Position numbers and translations under genes: made by a program
Source of the DNA: an uncultured Collinsella sp.
GTDB taxonomy: Bacteria > Actinomycetota > Coriobacteriia > Coriobacteriales > Coriobacteriaceae
Assembly: GCA_900541745.1 (NCBI GenBank)
Contig: UQLA01000002.1
Span: 62,001 to 126,000, forward strand
Direction of reading: 5' to 3'
Length of the DNA stretch: 64,000 nucleotides
Part shown: one piece after another, positions 32,806 through 40,917 of the stretch
How the letters are laid out: every line of letters begins with the position of its first letter
Numbering within the stretch: position 1 is the first letter of the stretch
Notes under the pieces: generated by a model
What the model saw: only the letters and a program-made list of their open reading frames with translations
What the model was told of the DNA's origin: nothing
Database searches by the model: none

Positions 32806-33432
32806 ATGAAGCGTCTATATCTACTCCGCCACGGCCAGACAGAATTCAACGTTAAAAAGCTCGTCCAGGGTCGCTGCGATTCACCGCTCACCGATTTGGG
32901 CCGTCAGCAAGCCGGGATGGCAGCCGCATGGCTCAAAGCCCACAACGTCGTTCCCGACAAAGTGGCCTCATCACCCTTAGGCCGAGCCATGGACACCGCT
33001 AGTCTCGTTGCATGCGAGCTCCTCGGCCCGGACGCGGCAGTCGAGCCCTGCGAAGGCATCATCGAGCGCTGCTACGGCACCTTCGAAGAAGGTCCCCACG
33101 ATGCCCTTCCCACCGACGTCTGGGATCCGGGCGAGGACCTGGTCCCCTTCGGAGGAGAAGGAAGCCGCGCGCTGCAAGAACGCATGGTAGACACCCTCAC
33201 CAATCTCATGAGTGCTAAGGACACCGAAACCCTACTAGCAGTAAGCCACGGCAGCGCCAGCCGCCAATTCATCAAGGCCGCAGCCCCAGAGGGCTTCGAG
33301 CTCCCAGCAAAACTCCCCAACTGCGCCATCATGATCTTCGATTTCGATGAGGCAAAGCAACAAGCAGAAGGCGAGCCAATGCAATGCAAGTTCACCCTCC
33401 AGCAAATAGTGGACCCTCAACAAAGTCATTAG
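32806..33432 (+). CDS. Histidine phosphatase family protein (phosphoglycerate mutase-like)
   Basis: This 208-residue protein carries the LRHGQTEFN catalytic motif at residues 5-13, the DSPLTDLGRQQA block and SHGSASRQF with the second His near residue 148. It could be a broad phosphatase, a cobalamin-pathway alpha-ribazole phosphatase or a cofactor-dependent mutase; the length does not decide. AAGGGGAGAG precedes the ATG. Codon use drifts to A-ended codons toward the 3' end. It is followed by palindromic element C. Confidence 0.85.
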   Translation: MKRLYLLRHGQTEFNVKKLVQGRCDSPLTDLGRQQAGMAAAWLKAHNVVPDKVASSPLGRAMDTASLVACELLGPDAAVEPCEGIIERCYGTFEEGPHDALPTDVWDPGEDLVPFGGEGSRALQERMVDTLTNLMSAKDTETLLAVSHGSASRQFIKAAAPEGFELPAKLPNCAIMIFDFDEAKQQAEGEPMQCKFTLQQIVDPQQSH

Positions 33433-33467
33433 CCTGAACGAGCAAAGTTAAGCAGGCATCAACGTGG

Positions 33468-33633
33468 CGTTCCCAGTGTGCGGCGGAGGGGGGCGGGCCT
33501 GAGACATATTAAGGTTGTCGCGAGTTCCGCACGAACAGGAGAGCACTTAATGTGCTCTCCGTCGTGAGCAGGACTGTAGAGCAGCAACCTTAATATGTCT
33601 CAGGCCCGCCCCCTCCGCCGCACACTGGGAACG
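33468..33633. repeat. Palindromic element copy C with locus-specific long arms
   Basis: Bases 33468-33517 and 33585-33633 are reverse complements except for one extra G (six versus five). The 67-base interior is nearly that of copy B: TCGCGAGTTCCGCACG, GGAGAGCAC-ttaat-GTGCTCTCC, AGGACTGTAGAGCAG. The A-to-G change in the left inner stem is matched by a T-to-C change in the right one. Arm sequences are unrelated to those of A and B. Further weaker pairing extends outward. Confidence 0.95.
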
Positions 33634-33683
33634 TGCCACGCACTTTACCTGCGTAAACAATGTGAGTGAAATATGAATCTCGA

Positions 33684-33709
33684 TGGATACGCCCGCAGCC
33701 GTGTATACT
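33684..33709 (+). promoter_or_regulatory. Promoter region of the rplC operon
   Basis: TATACT (33704-33709) is a good -10 box. No TTGACA-like -35 is present; instead TGGATACGCCCG stands 14 bases upstream. A close match, TGGACACGCCCG then CCGTGTATAC, lies before rplB at 35549. Confidence 0.65.
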
Positions 33710-33820
33710 AAACAGCTGTGTGAAACCAGGGGAGTATTCTGGCTGGACAAAATGCCTGCTTAATAGGGTTGTCAGGTAGTCCGGACGCAATACAAGACTG
33801 GGGAGCACGTCGTGTAAGTA

Positions 33821-33872
33821 GTGGTCCTCTAGGGGCGTACGCTCGGTGGTGTACGCATTGTCCCAAGACCAC
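33821..33872 (+). ncRNA. Structured leader of the rplC operon
   Basis: GTGGTC (33821-33826) pairs with GACCAC (33867-33872), GGG with CCC, and GCGTAC (33835-33840) with GTACGC (33851-33856). The three nested helices lie in the 180-base leader before rplC. A role in L4-type autoregulation is inferred from position only. Confidence 0.55.
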
Positions 33873-33892
33873 GCGAGAGTTGGGATCATATC

Positions 33893-34513
33893 TTGATCAG
33901 CATGATTCTCGGCCGCAAGATTGGCATGACCCAGGTTTGGGACGAGGACGACAACGTCGTTCCCGTCACGGTCATCCAGGCTGGCCCCTGCGCTGTCTCG
34001 CAGGTTAAAACTCAGGCAACCGACGGCTATGACGCCGTCCAGATCGGTTTCGGCGACATCAAGGCTAAGAACGTGAACAAGCCCATGGCTGGTCACTTCG
34101 CCAAGGCTGGCGTCGAGCCTGTCCGTTTCCTTCGTGAGGTCCGCGTCGAGAACGGCGAGGAGCACAAGGTCGGCGAGGTCGTCACCGTCGCTGATTTCGC
34201 TGATGTCGAGAAGGTTGACGTCATCGGTACCTCCAAGGGTAAGGGCTTCCAGGGTCGCATCAAGCGCTGGGGTCAGCGCCGCGGTCCTATGACGCATGGT
34301 TCTCACTTCCAGCGTCACCCCGGTTCTATCGGTCAGTGCGCCTATCCTGCGCGCGTCCTCAAGGGCGTCAAGATGGCCGGTCACATGGGTAACGAGCGCG
34401 TTACCGTCAAGAACCTTTCCGTTGTCCGCATCGATGCCGAGCAGAACCTCATCTTGGTCAAGGGCGCTGTCCCGGGTGCCAAGAATGGTCTCGTCGCCAT
34501 CCGTATGGCCTAA
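33893..34513 (+). CDS. rplC: 50S ribosomal protein L3
   Basis: This roughly 206-residue protein is L3, needed early in 50S assembly and near the peptidyl transferase centre. MILGRKIGMTQVWDEDDNVVP at the start and RGPMTHGSHFQRHPGSIG near residue 130 are standard. The TTG at 33893 and the ATG at 33902 are both possible starts; neither has a strong ribosome site. It is the first gene of the truncated S10 operon. Confidence 0.96.
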   Translation: MISMILGRKIGMTQVWDEDDNVVPVTVIQAGPCAVSQVKTQATDGYDAVQIGFGDIKAKNVNKPMAGHFAKAGVEPVRFLREVRVENGEEHKVGEVVTVADFADVEKVDVIGTSKGKGFQGRIKRWGQRRGPMTHGSHFQRHPGSIGQCAYPARVLKGVKMAGHMGNERVTVKNLSVVRIDAEQNLILVKGAVPGAKNGLVAIRMA

Positions 34514-34559
34514 GGGCCCAGCCCATTTAGCCCAGCGTCATACCAAGGAGAACACTTAA

Positions 34560-35186
34560 ATGGCAAAGTTTGAAGTAAAGAACAGCGAGGGCAAGAAGGT
34601 CGCCGAGGCCGAGCTCGCCGCTGAGGTGTACGGCATCGAGCCGAACATCCACGTTATGCACCACATCGTCAAGTGCCAGATGGCCTCTTGGCGTCAGGGC
34701 ACCCAGTCCGCTAAGGGCCGCTCTGAGGTTTCCGGTGGCGGCAAGAAGCCTTGGCGTCAGAAGGGCACCGGCCGTGCCCGCCAGGGTTCCATCCGTGCTG
34801 CCCAGTGGCGTCACGGTGGCGTTGTTTTCGCCCCCAAGCCCCGTTCCTACGCCAAGCGTATGAACAACAAGGAGGTCAAGCTGGCTATGCGCTCTGCGCT
34901 GTCCGCCAAGCTGGCCGATGGCGAGCTTGTGCTCGTCGACGACTACGGCTTCGAGAAGCCTTCCACCAAGGCTGCCGTCGCTATGCTCAAGGCTCTCGGC
35001 CTTGAGGGCAAGCGTCTGACCATCATCGTTCGCGATGAGGACGTCAACGCCTACCTGTCGTTCCGCAACATTCCCAAGACGTTCATCATCACTGCCGACG
35101 AGGCCAACACCTACGATCTCGTCAACAACAACGCTGTGCTGATGCCCGCCGACATCGCCGCTCACTTCGGGGAGGTGCTTGCATAA
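34560..35186 (+). CDS. rplD: 50S ribosomal protein L4
   Basis: This 208-residue protein is L4, whose extended loop lines the exit tunnel. KGRSEVSGGGKKPWRQKGTGRARQGS marks that loop near residues 45-70 (landmark words WRQKGTGRARQGS). CCAAGGAGAAC precedes the ATG. rplW begins right after its stop. Confidence 0.96.
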   Translation: MAKFEVKNSEGKKVAEAELAAEVYGIEPNIHVMHHIVKCQMASWRQGTQSAKGRSEVSGGGKKPWRQKGTGRARQGSIRAAQWRHGGVVFAPKPRSYAKRMNNKEVKLAMRSALSAKLADGELVLVDDYGFEKPSTKAAVAMLKALGLEGKRLTIIVRDEDVNAYLSFRNIPKTFIITADEANTYDLVNNNAVLMPADIAAHFGEVLA

Positions 35187-35474
35187 ATGACCGCCCACGA
35201 GATCATCATCCGTCCGATCGTGTCCGAGCGTTCCTTCTCCGGCATGGAGCTGAACAAGTACACGTTCGAGGTCGCCAAGGATGCTAACAAGTATCAGATC
35301 AAGGACGCTGTCGAGGAGATCTTCGGCGTCAAGGTCGTTCGCGTGAACACCCTGACGGTCAAGCCCAAGACCAAGCGCGTGCGCTATGTCGCCGGCAAGA
35401 CCCGTTCTTGGAAGAAGGCCATCGTCACGCTGGCCGAGGGCGACACCATCGAGGTCTTTGGCAACCAGGCCTAA
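35187..35474 (+). CDS. rplW: 50S ribosomal protein L23
   Basis: This 95-residue protein is L23, the docking site for trigger factor and SRP at the tunnel exit. IIRPIVSERSF opens it, and KTKRVRYVAGKTRSWKKAIVT is typical of the loop region. The ATG directly follows the rplD stop. Confidence 0.96.
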   Translation: MTAHEIIIRPIVSERSFSGMELNKYTFEVAKDANKYQIKDAVEEIFGVKVVRVNTLTVKPKTKRVRYVAGKTRSWKKAIVTLAEGDTIEVFGNQA

Positions 35475-35491
35475 GACTCGCTGCTGTTGAG

Positions 35492-35574
35492 TGAGCTCAT
35501 GCCTCCCAAATAGGGGAGGCGAGAGCTCAAGGTTTTGGGCGTATTAAATGGACACGCCCGGAACCGTGTATACG
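35492..35574 (+). promoter_or_regulatory. Intercistronic hairpin and second promoter before rplB
   Basis: TGAGCTC (from 35492) pairs with GAGCTCA, and GCCTCCC with GGGAGGC inside it, forming a strong hairpin without a T-run. Then TGGACACGCCCG (35549-35560) and GTGTATAC (35566-35573) repeat the layout of the rplC promoter. The 179-base gap is long for an S10 operon, so rplB probably has its own promoter. Confidence 0.6.
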
Positions 35575-35653
35575 TCCGGTGTCATCGCACCCGAGGCAGA
35601 ACCTCGAATCCCTGTCTGCGATGGCTAACGGATTCCTATTGAAAGGGATTGTA

Positions 35654-36484
35654 ATGGCTGTAAAGCACCTTAAGCCGACCTCCGCTGGTAGGCGTTGGCA
35701 GACGATCTCCGACTTCTCCGAGATCACCTGCACCAAGCCCGAGAAGTCTCTTCTCGAGCCCCTGCCCAAGAAGGCCGGTCGTAACAACAACGGCCGCATC
35801 ACCACCCGCCACCAGGGCGGCGGCGTGAAGCGTCGTTACCGCGTGATCGACTTCAAGCGCAACAAGGACGGCGTGCCCGCCAAGGTTGCCACGATCGAGT
35901 ACGATCCGAACCGTTCCGCTCGCATCGCTCTGCTGCACTACGCTGACGGTGAGAAGCGCTACATCCTGGCCCCCAAGGGCCTCGAGGTCGGTCAGACCAT
36001 CATGTCCGGTTCTGACGCCGACATCAAGCCGGGCAACGCTCTGCCCCTCGCCGACATCCCCGTCGGTACGCTCATCCACGCCGTCGAGTTCCAGCCGGGC
36101 AAGGGCGCCGCTATCGCCCGTTCCGCCGGTAACTCCTGCCAGCTGATGGGTAAGGAGGGCAAGTACGCTATCGTCCGTATGCCTTCCTCTGAGATGCGCC
36201 GCATCCTCGTTACCTGCCGCGCCACCGTCGGTGAGGTCGGCAACGCCGATCACGCCAACATCGTCATCGGCAAGGCCGGCCGTAAGCGTCACATGAACGT
36301 GCGCCCGACCGTCCGCGGTACCGTCATGAACCCTGTCGACCACCCGCACGGCGGTGGCGAGGGCAAGAACCACACCTCTGGTCGTCCCTCTGTTACCCCC
36401 TGGGGTAAGCCGACGAAGGGCCTTCGTACGCGCAAGAAGAAGAAGGTCTCGAACCAGCACATCATTCGTCGCCGTAAGAAGTAA
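35654..36484 (+). CDS. rplB: 50S ribosomal protein L2
   Basis: This 276-residue protein is L2, needed for subunit joining and peptidyl transfer. It shows KHLKPTSAGRRWQ near the start, GRITTRHQGGGVKRRYR, and near the C-terminus VMNPVDHPHGGGEGK, which holds the conserved His. GAAAGGGATTGTA precedes the ATG. Confidence 0.97.
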   Translation: MAVKHLKPTSAGRRWQTISDFSEITCTKPEKSLLEPLPKKAGRNNNGRITTRHQGGGVKRRYRVIDFKRNKDGVPAKVATIEYDPNRSARIALLHYADGEKRYILAPKGLEVGQTIMSGSDADIKPGNALPLADIPVGTLIHAVEFQPGKGAAIARSAGNSCQLMGKEGKYAIVRMPSSEMRRILVTCRATVGEVGNADHANIVIGKAGRKRHMNVRPTVRGTVMNPVDHPHGGGEGKNHTSGRPSVTPWGKPTKGLRTRKKKKVSNQHIIRRRKK

Positions 36485-36516
36485 TTTCGGATACCGAGTT
36501 TTAGGAGAAAGCACTT

Positions 36517-36777
36517 ATGAGCAGAAGTCTCAAAAAGGGCCCGTTCGTGGAGACTCGCCTTCTCTCGCGTATCACCGCGATGAACGAGGCTGGCAAGAAG
36601 GACGTCGTGAAGACCTGGTCCCGCGCGTCCACCATCTTCCCCGAGATGGTTGGTCACACCATCGCCGTCCACGACGGCCGCAAGCATGTGCCCGTGTATG
36701 TTACCGAGTCCATGGTTGGTCACAAGCTCGGCGAGTTCGCGCCGACTCGTACGTTCCGTGGCCACAAGGCCAAATAG
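36517..36777 (+). CDS. rpsS: 30S ribosomal protein S19
   Basis: This 86-residue protein is S19 of the 30S head. SRSLKKGPFV at the start and GHKLGEFAPTRTFRGHK at the end are diagnostic. TTAGGAGAAAG precedes the ATG. Confidence 0.97.
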   Translation: MSRSLKKGPFVETRLLSRITAMNEAGKKDVVKTWSRASTIFPEMVGHTIAVHDGRKHVPVYVTESMVGHKLGEFAPTRTFRGHKAK

Positions 36778-36791
36778 GGGGTTAACCGTAA

Positions 36792-37163
36792 ATGGCAACT
36801 AAGTCTATTGAAACTGAGGCCACCGAGGTTCGCGCCGTCGCTAAGTACGTGCGTGTTTCCCCCAGCAAGGCCCGCCTGGTGGTCGATCTGATCCGCCGCA
36901 AGCCTGTCGCTCAGGCCTTCGACATCCTCCACTTCTGCGACCGCGCCGTCGCCGTGGATGTCGAGAAGGTTCTCCGTTCCGCCGTTGCGAACGCCGAGAA
37001 CAACAACGGTCTGCGTGCCGACAACCTGGTTGTCGCCGCTGCCTATGTTGACGAGGGTCCGACGCTTAAGCGCATCCGTCCCCGCGCCAAGGGTTCCGCT
37101 TCTCGCATTTTGAAGCGTACTTCCCACATCACCGTCGTCGTTGCTCCTCGAAAGGAGGCGTAA
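36792..37163 (+). CDS. rplV: 50S ribosomal protein L22
   Basis: This 123-residue protein is L22, whose beta-hairpin reaches into the exit tunnel near the macrolide site. It shows KYVRVSPSKARLVVDLIRRK near residue 20 and RIRPRAKGSASRILKRTSH near residue 95. It starts 14 bases after rpsS. Confidence 0.97.
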   Translation: MATKSIETEATEVRAVAKYVRVSPSKARLVVDLIRRKPVAQAFDILHFCDRAVAVDVEKVLRSAVANAENNNGLRADNLVVAAAYVDEGPTLKRIRPRAKGSASRILKRTSHITVVVAPRKEA

Positions 37164-37169
37164 AGCTGT

Positions 37170-37880
37170 ATGGGTCAGAAAGTCTACCCCACCGGCTTCC
37201 GTCTTGGCATCACCGAGAACTGGCGCTCCCGCTGGTTCGCAGAGAAGGATTACGCTAAGACCCTCGGTAACGATCTCGAGATCCGCAAGTACCTCGAGAA
37301 GCGTCTTTCCCGCGCAGCTGTCTCCCGCGTCGAGATCGAGCGCGCTGGCGACAAGGTGAAGGTCATCATCCTCACCGCTCGCCCCGGCGTTGTCATCGGT
37401 AAGAAGGGTGCCGAGATCGATACCCTCCGCACCGAGCTCGAGAAGGTCGCTGGCGTCTCCAAGGGCCAGCTCTCCGTCGACGTTGTCGAGATCAAGCGCC
37501 CCGAGCTCGACGCCAACCTCGTTGCTCAGTCCATTGCTGAGCAGCTCGAGGGCCGCGTTGCCTTCCGTCGCGCTATGCGCAAGGCTGTCCAGTCCGCCCG
37601 CAAGGCCGGCGCTAAGGGCATCCGTATCCAGTGCTCCGGTCGTCTCGGCGGTGCCGAGATGGGCCGTCGTGAGTGGTACCGTGAGGGTCGCGTGCCTCTG
37701 CACACCCTCCGTGCCAAGATCGACTACGGCACGGCTGTCGCCAGCACCACCATGGGCGCTTGCGGCGTGAAGGTCTGGATCTACCTGGGCGAGAAGCTCC
37801 CGGGCCAGCCTGTTCCCAACCCTGCACTCGAGGGCTCTTCCCGTCCTCGTCGTCGTAACTCCGAGAGGAGGGGTCAGTAG
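37170..37880 (+). CDS. rpsC: 30S ribosomal protein S3
   Basis: This 236-residue protein is S3 at the mRNA entry site. GQKVYPTGFRLG opens it, the KH domain shows RPGVVIGKKGAEI near residue 70, and GAEMGRREWYREGRVPLHTLRA is near residue 160. AGGAGGCG precedes the ATG by 10 bases. A short basic tail ends the protein. Confidence 0.97.
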   Translation: MGQKVYPTGFRLGITENWRSRWFAEKDYAKTLGNDLEIRKYLEKRLSRAAVSRVEIERAGDKVKVIILTARPGVVIGKKGAEIDTLRTELEKVAGVSKGQLSVDVVEIKRPELDANLVAQSIAEQLEGRVAFRRAMRKAVQSARKAGAKGIRIQCSGRLGGAEMGRREWYREGRVPLHTLRAKIDYGTAVASTTMGACGVKVWIYLGEKLPGQPVPNPALEGSSRPRRRNSERRGQ

Positions 37881-38383
37881 TGCTTGCCCCTAAGCGTATT
37901 CTTCACCGCAAGGTGCAGCGTGGCTCCATGAAGGGCCAGGCCAAGGGTAATACCGAGCTGCATTTCGGCGAGTTTGGTATCCAGGCTCTCGAGGCCCATT
38001 GGATCACCAACCGTCAGATCGAGGCCGCTCGTATTGCCATGACCCGCTACATGAAGCGTGGCGGTCGTGTCTACATCACGATCTTCCCTGATAAGCCCAT
38101 CACCAAGAAGCCTGCCGAGACTCGCATGGGTTCTGGTAAGGGTAACCCCGAGGAGTGGGTGGCCGTCGTCAAGCCCGGCCGCATCATGTTCGAGGTCAAG
38201 GGCGTGCCCGAGGAGGTCGCTCGCGAGGCTCTGCGTCTTGCACAGCACAAGCTTCCCATCAAGACCAAGATTGTTGCTGCTAAGAACGCTGAGCAGCGCA
38301 TCGAGAAGGAGATGGCTGAGGAGGCCGCTCTCGAGGCCAAGTGGGCTGCTGAGGACGCCGCCGCCGCCAAGGAGGAGAACTAA
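37880..38383 (+). CDS. rplP: 50S ribosomal protein L16 with C-terminal extension
   Basis: This 167-residue protein is L16, which helps position A-site tRNA. APKRILHRKVQRG, GGRVYITIFPDKPITKKPAETRMGSGKG and KPGRIMFEV are standard. The final 25 or so residues form an acidic Ala/Glu-rich tail not found in the E. coli protein (136 residues). The GTG start overlaps the rpsC stop by one base. Confidence 0.96.
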   Translation: MLAPKRILHRKVQRGSMKGQAKGNTELHFGEFGIQALEAHWITNRQIEAARIAMTRYMKRGGRVYITIFPDKPITKKPAETRMGSGKGNPEEWVAVVKPGRIMFEVKGVPEEVAREALRLAQHKLPIKTKIVAAKNAEQRIEKEMAEEAALEAKWAAEDAAAAKEEN

Positions 38384-38598
38384 TGAAGCCCGCAGAGATT
38401 CGTGAGCTCTCGGACGCTCAGCTCGTTGAGAAGCTGAAGGAAATGCGCGCCGAGCTCTTTAACCTTCGTTTCCAGATGGCCACCAGCCAGCTGGACAACA
38501 CCGCTCGCGTCAACACCGTGAAGAAGGACATCGCTCGCGTCCTCACGGAGCAGCGCGCCCGCGAGATCGCAGCGGAGAAGTCCGCTGTCGCCGAGTAG
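38383..38598 (+). CDS. rpmC: 50S ribosomal protein L29
   Basis: This 71-residue helical protein is L29, at the tunnel exit. ELSDAQLVEKLKEMRAELFNLRFQ and VKKDIARVLTEQRAR are typical. Its ATG overlaps the rplP stop by one base. Confidence 0.96.
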   Translation: MKPAEIRELSDAQLVEKLKEMRAELFNLRFQMATSQLDNTARVNTVKKDIARVLTEQRAREIAAEKSAVAE

Positions 38599-38614
38599 GA
38601 CCTAAGGAGAGAAC

Positions 38615-38875
38615 ATGACTGATTCGCGTAACTCGCGTAAGGTCCGTACGGGTGTCGTTACCTCCGTCTCCGGTGCCAAGACCATTGTTGTCACCATCAC
38701 CGAGCGCAAGCGTCACCCCAAGTACGGCAAGATGATGACCAGCTCCAAGAAGCTGCACGCTCACGACGAGGAGTGCACGGCTGGCGTGGGCGATACCGTC
38801 CGCGTTATGGAGACCCGTCCTATGTCCAAGATGAAGCGTTGGCGCCTCATCGAGGTCGTCGAGCGCGCTAAATAA
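38615..38875 (+). CDS. rpsQ: 30S ribosomal protein S17
   Basis: This 86-residue protein is S17, an early 16S rRNA binder. RKVRTGVVTSVSGAKTIVV, HPKYGKMM and GDTVRVMETRPMSKMKRWRL are standard. TAAGGAGAG precedes the ATG. The next 118 bases contain a GTATGC/GCATAC hairpin before rplN. Confidence 0.96.
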   Translation: MTDSRNSRKVRTGVVTSVSGAKTIVVTITERKRHPKYGKMMTSSKKLHAHDEECTAGVGDTVRVMETRPMSKMKRWRLIEVVERAK

Positions 38876-38993
38876 GCAGTCGCTCTTACGACTTGTACGT
38901 TTCCGAAGATGTGCGTATGCCTGGCTTGCATACCACGGGCCGTATAAAGGCTGCGCACCTCTCTTCGGTTCTTAGTTCGGAGGAACATCTACC

Positions 38994-39362
38994 ATGATTC
39001 AGATGCAAACCATGCTGAACGTCGCCGACAACTCCGGCGCTCGCAAGATTCGCTGCATCAAGGTGCTTGGCGGTTCCAAGCGTCGTTATGCAGGCATCGG
39101 CGATGTGTTCATCGGTGCTGTCCAGGAGGCTACCCCTGGCGCCAACGTCAAGAAGAAGGACGTTGTCCGTTGCGTCGTCGTTCGCACCGTTAAGGAGATC
39201 CGCCGCAAGGATGGCTCCTACATTCGCTTTGATGAGAACGCCTGCGTTGTCATCAACAACGATGGTTCGCCCGTCGGCACCCGTATCTTCGGGCCCGTCG
39301 CTCGCGAGCTTCGTGACAAGAAGTACATGAAGATCGTCTCGCTCGCTCCCGAGACCCTGTAG
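38994..39362 (+). CDS. rplN: 50S ribosomal protein L14
   Basis: This 122-residue protein is L14 at the subunit interface. MIQMQTMLNVADNSGARKI and the C-terminal GPVARELRDKKYMKIVSLAPETL region are standard. CGGAGGAAC precedes the ATG. Confidence 0.97.
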   Translation: MIQMQTMLNVADNSGARKIRCIKVLGGSKRRYAGIGDVFIGAVQEATPGANVKKKDVVRCVVVRTVKEIRRKDGSYIRFDENACVVINNDGSPVGTRIFGPVARELRDKKYMKIVSLAPETL

Positions 39363-39375
39363 TTAGGGGAGATAT

Positions 39376-39681
39376 ATGTATATCAAGAAGGGCGATAAGG
39401 TCCAGGTTCTCTCTGGTAAGGATCGCGGCAAGCAGGGCGTTGTCCTGCGTGCTCTCCCCGCCGAGAACAAGGTCGTTGTCGAGGGCGTTTCGGTCGTCAA
39501 GAAGGCCGTCAAGCCCAACGCTGCCAACCAGCAGGGCGGCATCGTTTCGCAGGAGGCTCCCATCGACGCCTCCAACGTCAATCTCGTCTGCCCCGAGTGC
39601 GGTAAGGTTACCCGCGTCGGTCACGAGAAGGACGGCAAGAACAAGCTGCGCGTCTGCAAGAAGTGCGGCCACAAGTTCTAA
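39376..39681 (+). CDS. rplX: 50S ribosomal protein L24 with a C-terminal zinc ribbon
   Basis: This 101-residue protein is L24, an initiator of 50S assembly. The KOW motif lies in KKGDKVQVLSGKDRGKQG. The C-terminal half keeps four cysteines (CPEC and CKKC, 20 residues apart), the zinc-ribbon form of L24; the E. coli protein has lost them. It is the last gene of this operon: rplE, which normally follows, is absent. Confidence 0.95.
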   Translation: MYIKKGDKVQVLSGKDRGKQGVVLRALPAENKVVVEGVSVVKKAVKPNAANQQGGIVSQEAPIDASNVNLVCPECGKVTRVGHEKDGKNKLRVCKKCGHKF

Positions 39682-39707
39682 GCTGCCCGCAACATCAAGT
39701 TGCTAGC

Positions 39708-39746
39708 AAAGGCCCGGATGTCCCACGGCACCCGGGCCTTTTTTCT
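39708..39746 (+). terminator. Intrinsic terminator after rplX
   Basis: AAAGGCCCGG pairs with CCGGGCCTTT, followed by a T-run. It shows that the operon truly ends at rplX here. Confidence 0.93.
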
Positions 39747-40354
39747 ATCGCTACTCGATGGCTTCGGGTTTGCCGTCCCGTCATTCCGGTTGCATCCAGT
39801 TTTCGGTGCCGTCTCGAATCGAGTGCCGCCAGGTGACACCCTGTCGCGTTTCGTCGGCTTCGGTGACAAAAGCCGGGACAACTCCAAAAACTATTTTCGA
39901 ACTCAGGGCTTTGAGTTTTTGTTTTAGTCCCAAAGGGCGCGGCGGGATGCCTTTGAAGGCTCGATAGCGCCGAAACGCCCGTTTTGAAACTCAAATGCCT
40001 TTTCGCGTGCAAGACGCCAGCTGCAATAGGAAGTGAATCAACGCAGGTGGCTTTCAAACAGTTTGCAAAACTGCAGGTCGCAGGTCTTCATTGCCAGTAG
40101 GAGAAATGAGTAGTCTCAGGTGGCTTGCTCATGAGTTGACTAACGGGATTTGAGATTACGCTGACGTCCGGAAACGCTTCGAACACGGCGTTAAGTTTTT
40201 GGGGTTTGGGCGCAGCCCCTGCACCCGCGAGCGCGGGCCTTAAGCCCGCCGAGAGAGTGACGCGTCGAAAACGAAAGGGAAAGAGAGAAGGGGCCGTTCC
40301 TATCATTCAGGTTGCGACCGAAGAAGACAAGGAGACCCCCTGAGCCTGAATGAT
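39747..40354. other. Gene-free stretch between the S10 operon and IS remnants
   Basis: No open frame in this 608-base stretch resembles a known protein or has a ribosome site. It contains GCGGGC-cttaa-GCCCGC (about 40222-40242) and a 10-base inverted repeat ATCATTCAGG/CCTGAATGAT (40302-40354) close to the edge of the IS3 remnant. It looks like decayed sequence. Confidence 0.6.
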
Positions 40355-40915
40355 GCCCCACAGACCGCGTCCGACCGAGCTCAAGCCGAGCTTTTCCTGA
40401 CGTCCGCCTTCGCGGAGATGATGGCTGGATTGGCTATGGATTGGCAACACCAATTTGGACGATTCCGGGAGGGACGGTCCCGCCTCCCTGAACTCGACCG
40501 GCGACATGTAGCCCAGTGTCGAGTGGATCCTGAAGTTGTTGTACCAGTGCACGTAATCCGAGAGCTTGGCTCGGAGCTCGCGCGCCCCTCCTCGGTCCTG
40601 CGGAGTGGCCGACGATCTCCCCGTTGCAGAGGTCGACGAGCAGGCAGACGTAGTTCCACGATGCCCCGACGCGTACGCAGGCCAGGTCGCTGCATATTTG
40701 GGTGCGCGGCGCCCTGCCGCCGAAGCCGCGCGCGACGACGTTCGGCACGTCGGCCTCGTTGACCGCCCCGGGGTGCACCTTGAACCTCTTCCTGCCGTAT
40801 GTGCCGGCCAGGCCGTTCTCCCTCATGATGCGGCAGACGCGGCGCCGGCTGACGGTAACGCCCGACCTCCTGGGCGACGCCTTGATCTTGCGCGATCCGT
40901 TCCGGCCCTTGCTGG
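40355..40915 (-). pseudogene. IS3-family transposase (OrfB) remnant, internally deleted
   Basis: Read on the minus strand, the segment near 40910-40600 gives GSRKIKASPRRSGVTVSRRRV, RENGLAGTYGRKRFKVHP and ICSDLACVRVGASWNYVCLLVDLCNGEIVGHSAG, matching the middle of an IS3-group OrfB (landmarks: IMRENGL and FGGRAPRTQICSDL). The next bases jump, in another frame, to ELRAKLSDYVHWYNNFRIHS (about 40590-40480), the OrfB C-terminus. About 100 codons with the second Asp and the Glu of the DDE triad are missing, as are OrfA and the OrfB N-terminus. It cannot be active. Confidence 0.88.
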
Positions 40916-40917
40916 CG

